Under the pieces are notes generated by a model. The model did not search any database. It worked only from the letters and a program-made list of their open reading frames with translations, and was not told the DNA's origin. The translations under genes and the position numbers were made by a program. Positions 59,300 through 64,000 of a stretch of 64,000 nt of DNA are shown here, piece by piece (the stretch's first letter is position 1; every line of letters starts with the position of its first letter). The stretch is from positions 1,396,001 to 1,460,000 of the forward strand of contig JACEVL010000019.1 in assembly GCA_020284085.1 (NCBI GenBank), in the 5' to 3' direction. The stretch comes from Aporrectodea caliginosa (taxonomy: Eukaryota; Annelida; Clitellata; Crassiclitellata; Lumbricidae).

Positions 59300-59560
59300 A
59301 TACTAGTAAGTGATTAATGTGTCAGACGTCAAACTTGAGTCAGATGCGCATTTATATAGCGCCACACTTCGAGGCACAGTAAGTTGAGACTGCTATTAGA
59401 CACAGCATCGAAAGACACGAGGGAATAAGCGCAGCGAATGGGAATATGAATCATATCAAATCTCTCTCTTTCGCTATATATATATATATATATATACATA
59501 CATATATAAATCTAATTATATATATAATTATATATATATATCGCTATCTCTTTTTCATTT
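59300..59560. other. Sequence upstream of the receptor start
   Basis: No TATA box or other clear promoter signal can be assigned. It holds a short LINE 3' motif (ATTTATATAGCGCCACACTT near 59350) and TA-rich microsatellite at about 59476-59545. Confidence 0.35.
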
Positions 59561-59656
59561 ACTCTGTCTCTGTCTGTCTCTGTCTCTGTCTCTGTCTCTG
59601 TCTCTGTCTCTGTCTCTGTCTCTGTCTCTGTCTCTGTCTCTGTCTCTGTCTCTCTG

Positions 59657-59728
<72 letters not shown>
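59560..59728. repeat. CTGTCT / CT microsatellite
   Basis: About 90 bp of CTGTCT units followed by about 75 bp of pure CT. Confidence 0.92.
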
Positions 59729-59731
<3 letters not shown>

Positions 59732-59824
59732 GTTTTCGACGAAATGTATCGTATGACGCTGCATGCTGTTACTGTCATTAACTACGCAATCACTGAACTG
59801 ATGCATCGTATCGTATCGTATCTA

Positions 59825-60345
59825 TAGATTTATAGAGCGAAAACCCCGGGGAAAAGAAACGTCTTTAAAGAACGAGAGACCAAAGAGGAAAAACCAGTCA
59901 GTAGTTTAGCCCTTAGTGGGGGGAAGGTCATTCCAAGTAGAGGGACCAACCACAGCAAATGCCCGGCGTTGAGCCAAGGCAGTCCTAGGAACAAAAAGAT
60001 CAAGCCAATCAGCAGAGCGCAGGGAACGAGATGAGGTCGCAGATAACGGCTGTCGCATATTATAGTCAGACAGATATTTTGGGGCACTGCTCAGCTGCGC
60101 CTTTGAGACTAGAAAGAGGATCTTATAATGGATGCGCGCAGTGACAGGAAGCCAGTGCAAGACATCAAGCATATAAAATTATGTAGAGATATGCGCAAAG
60201 CAAAGCAGTTCTTGCAGACCTGCCAAAGTTCCGAATACATCAGCCTCAGTTAACTGTGCTGTTCTGACCGTAGCCAAGCTGCAACATATTTGCACATTTC
60301 GACTAAAGTAGAGAGCAACAACTGTATTGGTTTATACGACTGGAA
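59825..60345 (-). pseudogene. 5'-truncated LINE C-terminal fragment
   Basis: The minus strand encodes, from right to left, a degraded SRLNQLL-type segment, then LDVLHWLPVTARIHYK (about 60170), KYLSDY, VVGPSTWNDLPP (about 59940) and a KTFLFPG tail. The final part is shifted by one base near 59918. It ends with the complement of ATTTATAGAGCGAAAACC (59828). Same protein region as the LINE tails at 30125 and 43715, but a different subfamily by sequence. Confidence 0.8.
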
Positions 60346-61700
60346 AGAGAACCACACTGAAAATCTCCTCATCTATAATAGAGCGGAGTCTGAGCTGGAG
60401 CGGGGCCACGATGGGCAGCGCGGCCGCAGAATATTGTTGGGGAGTTCCTTTTGAGGACTGTAATAATTATGGCCATCGCCTTTGTGAGGTTTTAAATGCT
60501 TTGCTTTATTATATAAATGCTCAGACATATATAAATTCATACATATTTGTAAACCTGCCTATTTGCATGCATACATAGACTCTGCCTACTTATAAACATG
60601 AATACATATATACCTACAATACATGCATACATATATACCTACATGCATACATAACTACTAAGTAGGCCCTACTAACACAAATATATACATACCCATCTAC
60701 CTATAGACTATGCGCACAAATCTACATAATTTAGTCTGATCTAGTGATTTGTATAGCGCCGTAATCATAATCCCACAAGACAACAATCGCTGGTCCTTTC
60801 AAATGCAATCATTCTAAAGAATTCTAATCCGTTGGGAAGGCACGGTCGAAATCCATTTGGTCATGGAAACCGTCGAGTCTTATCATATATTGGACCATCT
60901 TCCTGGAACAGACTCCCATTGCATTTACATAAGATTGTGCCCATGTCTGGAAAATAAAGTCCGCAGTACAATAGTTTTTTCAGCATAAATTTGTTTAACT
61001 GTTGCCTGACAAATAAATCCAGCTTTAACTGGGCTGAGGTCAAACAGGGAAGGACTAACTGCTACTTGGTAAACAACGCCGACAAAAATCTGTATGCTGT
61101 TAAATGAAAACATAGCAAGAATACAATTCGTAGTCTACAGTTCTAAGAACCTATCGTAGATGCATGAAACACAAGTTACTAAATTTTGCAACTCTTTCAA
61201 ATGGCGTATAGGCCTAGCCTATACGTATAGGCCTATACACATCACAACGAACATAAACATCACGACTGTTGTTAAATGAAGTCTCCCACAGCCATAGAGA
61301 GGAAGGGGGGGGGTCTGAAATGAATCGACAATCAAAATATTTTTATGGTAGGTCAAAGTATACTATTAAAAATTGGTAGGCCTATTACATGACTTTAATT
61401 TTTTTACCGTATCCATTCCAAAGGCGTAAATTTTCCACGAGCGTGTGTATTACTGCGTAAGCATAGGCTACATATAAACATGCATGCATACGTGTGCATA
61501 TACACATAGTTCTTAAAGTATACACGTGTATAGGCCATGACAAAATAGTAATCTTGCAGTAGGCCTATATATTATTCATACATACATGCATATATCCAAT
61601 CTAAACGCGCCTCTTACGAGTCATTTTTGAAGAGGCGCTATAACATTTGCAATTGCCATTACTGTTACAATATACATAAATGCATATATAATTCTATATA
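60346..61700. other. Unassigned sequence with short repeats
   Basis: No gene is supported. ATAC/TACA-type short repeats occur at about 60520-60700, a GTATAGCGCC LINE-end word near 60752 and a cluster of TAGGCCTA palindromes near 61205-61235. Confidence 0.4.
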
Positions 61701-61714
61701 TTCATATCGTAATC

Positions 61715-61925
61715 GTAATCGTAAATTTATATAGCGCCACTTCAAGAAATACTCCTCAGAGGCGCTCCCGACCTGACAACACCAAACCACGATCGAAAAG
61801 AATGGTTTTCAAACGCCCGCGGAAAAGGGGCAAGGAGAGACCAAGAAGCTCATTACGTAGATTGCTAGGCAACCTATTCCAGAAAAGATGGACCGACCAC
61901 AGCAAAGCTCTTATGAAGCACCATA
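61715..61925 (-). pseudogene. LINE C-terminal fragment and 3' end
   Basis: The minus strand encodes LLWSVHLFWNRLPSNLRNEL then GRLKTILFD, a LINE protein tail, followed by a stop and the 3' end GGCGCTATATAAATTTACGA (61724-61743 on the plus strand as complement) with a TTACGA-type tail. It preserves the clearest example of the shared 3'-end motif. Confidence 0.75.
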
Positions 61926-62560
61926 TACATATTATATATAGATATACATAGTCTTCAAATAATATATATGTGTATAGGGGTCTATATTTTTAGTTCAATA
62001 CTCCGTCACCGCCGTAATCAAGAGGTTCCCGTCCCAAACCTGGATAAAGGCTAATCATCTTTTTAAGACACAGCGGCGTGGTTAAACAGTAACTAACCAA
62101 CCAACGATTGTATGTCAAAGTTTTTTGTCCGCTCATAGCAGAGAAGCATTCGGACGATATTAGAATAAGTAGCCTAGCTATAGTCAATGTCTGTATTTGA
62201 GGCCCGAAAAGACGCCGCGTCTGTTCATTAGAATGTACAGAATTATGCAGTGCTGCACTTAGTTCCAAATGCAGCTGATCGCAAGAAGGAACATCCGTCT
62301 CATCAGGTCAGATACTGTTGAGATACACAGTAGAGAGACAGACGATTTATAGACGGCAAGAAACAGCAAAAAGTCACCGTATTTACATAATATATATATA
62401 TATATATATATAATATATATTATATATATATATATATTGTTGCACGTACGCCTACAGAGAAACCGCCTGGATGCCCAGGTTTAATATAAAACAATATTTA
62501 TCTGGCTATTGACATGTAAATATACCTTTGCAAGCAGACGCAGCTTACATGCGTCAACCA
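61926..62560. other. Unassigned sequence with TA microsatellite
   Basis: A TA array lies at about 62391-62440. A 92-codon open frame at 61990-62268 on the minus strand has no recognised motif and no splice support. No feature beyond these. Confidence 0.4.
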
Positions 62561-62577
62561 GCAAAGAACAAAACCCA

Positions 62578-62752
62578 GCAAGTTTTAGAAAGACTAAATG
62601 TCTCCCTGGGTTGCCTGATTCGAAAACTATTACAAATGTCATTCATAAATAGGAGATCCAAAATACAACAGCTAGATGCAACAGCTCCTATTTATGAATG
62701 ACATTTGTAATAGTTTTCGAATCAGGCGCATTTAGTCTTTCTAAAACTCGCT
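62578..62752. repeat. Large inverted repeat (hairpin) with 43-bp perfect arms
   Basis: GCCTGATTCGAAAACTATTA starts the left arm (62613-62655); its complement is 62685-62727, with a 29-nt loop. Beyond a 12-bp interruption on the left, the pairing resumes for about 24 bp (AGTTTTAGAAAGACTAAATG near 62581 and its complement near 62730-62750). Confidence 0.9.
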
Positions 62753-64000
62753 AATAGCCTAATACGCAGTGTTCCCATACTTATACTCATGCGGAACTCC
62801 TGCCAAAGACATAAGCCGTGTAACCCATCCTATCCACAACACCTGGTACTTCTCTAAGTTTTATGAAAAGCTCATGTACAATAGGACGGTCCTTATTTTT
62901 AAACTCTCAAAATTCCACCGTCCCACCCTCCAAATAGGTTCTCCCTTGGTAGAAACTAATTGGTATAAAATGTCTTTAATATTGGTCAATGTTTAGGGTA
63001 GGCTATGCTCAATCCACTTGAAATTTTTGCTTATTTCCTGCAATCGCACAAACAAAAGGCTTCCAATTTGATATTGATCAATCATTCGAGTGCAGTCCAG
63101 AAAAATTATACATTGCAGAAACCAACCGTTCCCTATTTTTCCCATTATTCTATTCATATATTGTCTAGAAATATTTTTTAACAGAATTTAAAAATGTTAT
63201 CCTGAGGTCCCTCAAAGCCCCCAAACATACCCTACTTAAACTCCCAGAACTGAAGGCCCCCATGCTTTTGTCTTGGGACTTGGGTCCATTGTCGATTTAC
63301 TCTTTTTATCACAAAATATTAACGAGGAGTCAAACTTGGATGAACTTTTTACTGTTTGTTTGTCTCAGTTAGAGCTATATTTTGATAAAATATAGATACT
63401 AAAGGTCATAAGAAACAAAATCTATAAAAAAATCGAAGAAAAATGATCAGATCTCAGGCAATAATTGTTGAAATTGGTTAATTCTTTCTTGTATTTCTCG
63501 TCTTGATGAGGGCTACCTGTGATAAGAAACAAGGAGACCAAATGTAGACGATCAAAAGTTATTTTAAGGACAAAAAGGTCAATTTTTTAGAAAAATCATG
63601 ATCTGAACGAAGCTCGAACACCATCTTCTGCTTGAGGATAGTCTGGATCTGTCAGCAAGACCTCCGGGTTGACTTCCAGGAAAGAATCTGGCAGTCAAGA
63701 TTCTTGAAGAAATCACGCGTGTTTGCGGTCACAAATCACATAGTCTTAATTCTGGAACCTTGGACTGGTCCAGAGAAATGAGGTTCGGAGGATCCTCCTT
63801 TCCTTCCTGACCGAGTCCTTCCACCATTGTTCTTACTCGACTACATTGGTCAAAGAAGGCTTATGCTATCAGCTATTTAGATACCAAAGCTGCCCACACT
63901 ACTTCAGAACACCCTTGGATGCTGGCGAGTCAAATGTCGTGAGTAGTTTCAATTGTTTCAAGTCACTAGTAGGAGCTGCAATGGGTAGCAGGGAGAGGAA
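62753..64000. other. Unassigned right end of the window
   Basis: A 75-codon plus-strand frame at 62769-62996 and scattered open pieces near 63640-63990 have a protein-like look but no motif I can name. They could belong to a decayed retrotransposon. Confidence 0.3.

Noticed and set aside
62769..62996. 75-codon frame that looks protein-like
   Set aside because: No family motif recognised and no splice or neighbour support.

Overview
The window is animal nuclear DNA. Coding sequence is sparse and broken by spliceosomal introns, and the rest is dominated by microsatellites, CR1/L2-like LINE remnants and short hAT-type DNA transposons. The repeated palindrome TAGGCCTA, the repeat mix and the two protein families suggest a marine invertebrate, perhaps an echinoderm or another invertebrate deuterostome. 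That assignment is inference; no species can be named from the sequence. There is one assembly gap (140 N at 3711-3850) and one stretch of doubtful base quality (about 40900-41450).

The main gene is a class A GPCR on the minus strand. It runs from an ATG at 59158 to a stop at 14913 in three exons whose splice sites and phases fit exactly: exon 1 59158-58788 (N-terminus and TM1), exon 2 57869-57757 (TM2), exon 3 17584-14913 (TM3 to the C-terminus). The spliced product is 1051 residues. Its ligand-pocket residues (D3.32, G5.42, S5.43, S5.46, W6.48, F6.51, F6.52, Y7.43) match 5-HT2-type serotonin receptors. Third intracellular loop length is about 610 residues. Intron 1 (918 bp) is mostly a 33-bp minisatellite. 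Intron 2 is about 40.2 kb and holds most of the window.

Left of it, also on the minus strand, three exons of a protein with von Willebrand factor A domains lie at about 8.4-7.85 kb, 6.0-5.7 kb and 4.2-4.08 kb. Each of the first two carries at least one frameshift, so this is probably a pseudogene or a badly resolved locus. It continues toward the N gap and an inverted repeat at 1.2-3.7 kb.

Intron 2 contains a CR1-like LINE with a PHD finger, endonuclease and reverse transcriptase (17.76-21.37 kb), a roughly 1-kb purine-only tract (22.07-23.1 kb), long simple-repeat arrays (24.7-29.5 kb), a direct duplication of about 7.6 kb (29.88-39.50 and 43.48-51.14 kb), a roughly 160-bp satellite (42.0-43.2 kb) and several transposons. 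The left duplicate carries a 2082-bp hAT element with an exact 8-bp target-site duplication, and the right duplicate preserves the empty site. Six further hAT-like elements with 8-bp duplications are visible across the window, one nested inside another. Right of the receptor gene (59.2-64 kb) there are only LINE tails, simple repeats, a large hairpin and unassigned sequence.

The best candidates for something undescribed are the receptor with its very long loop and read-through minisatellite, the hAT elements, and the paired 7.6-kb blocks, which may be a recent tandem duplication or two haplotypes joined by the assembler.
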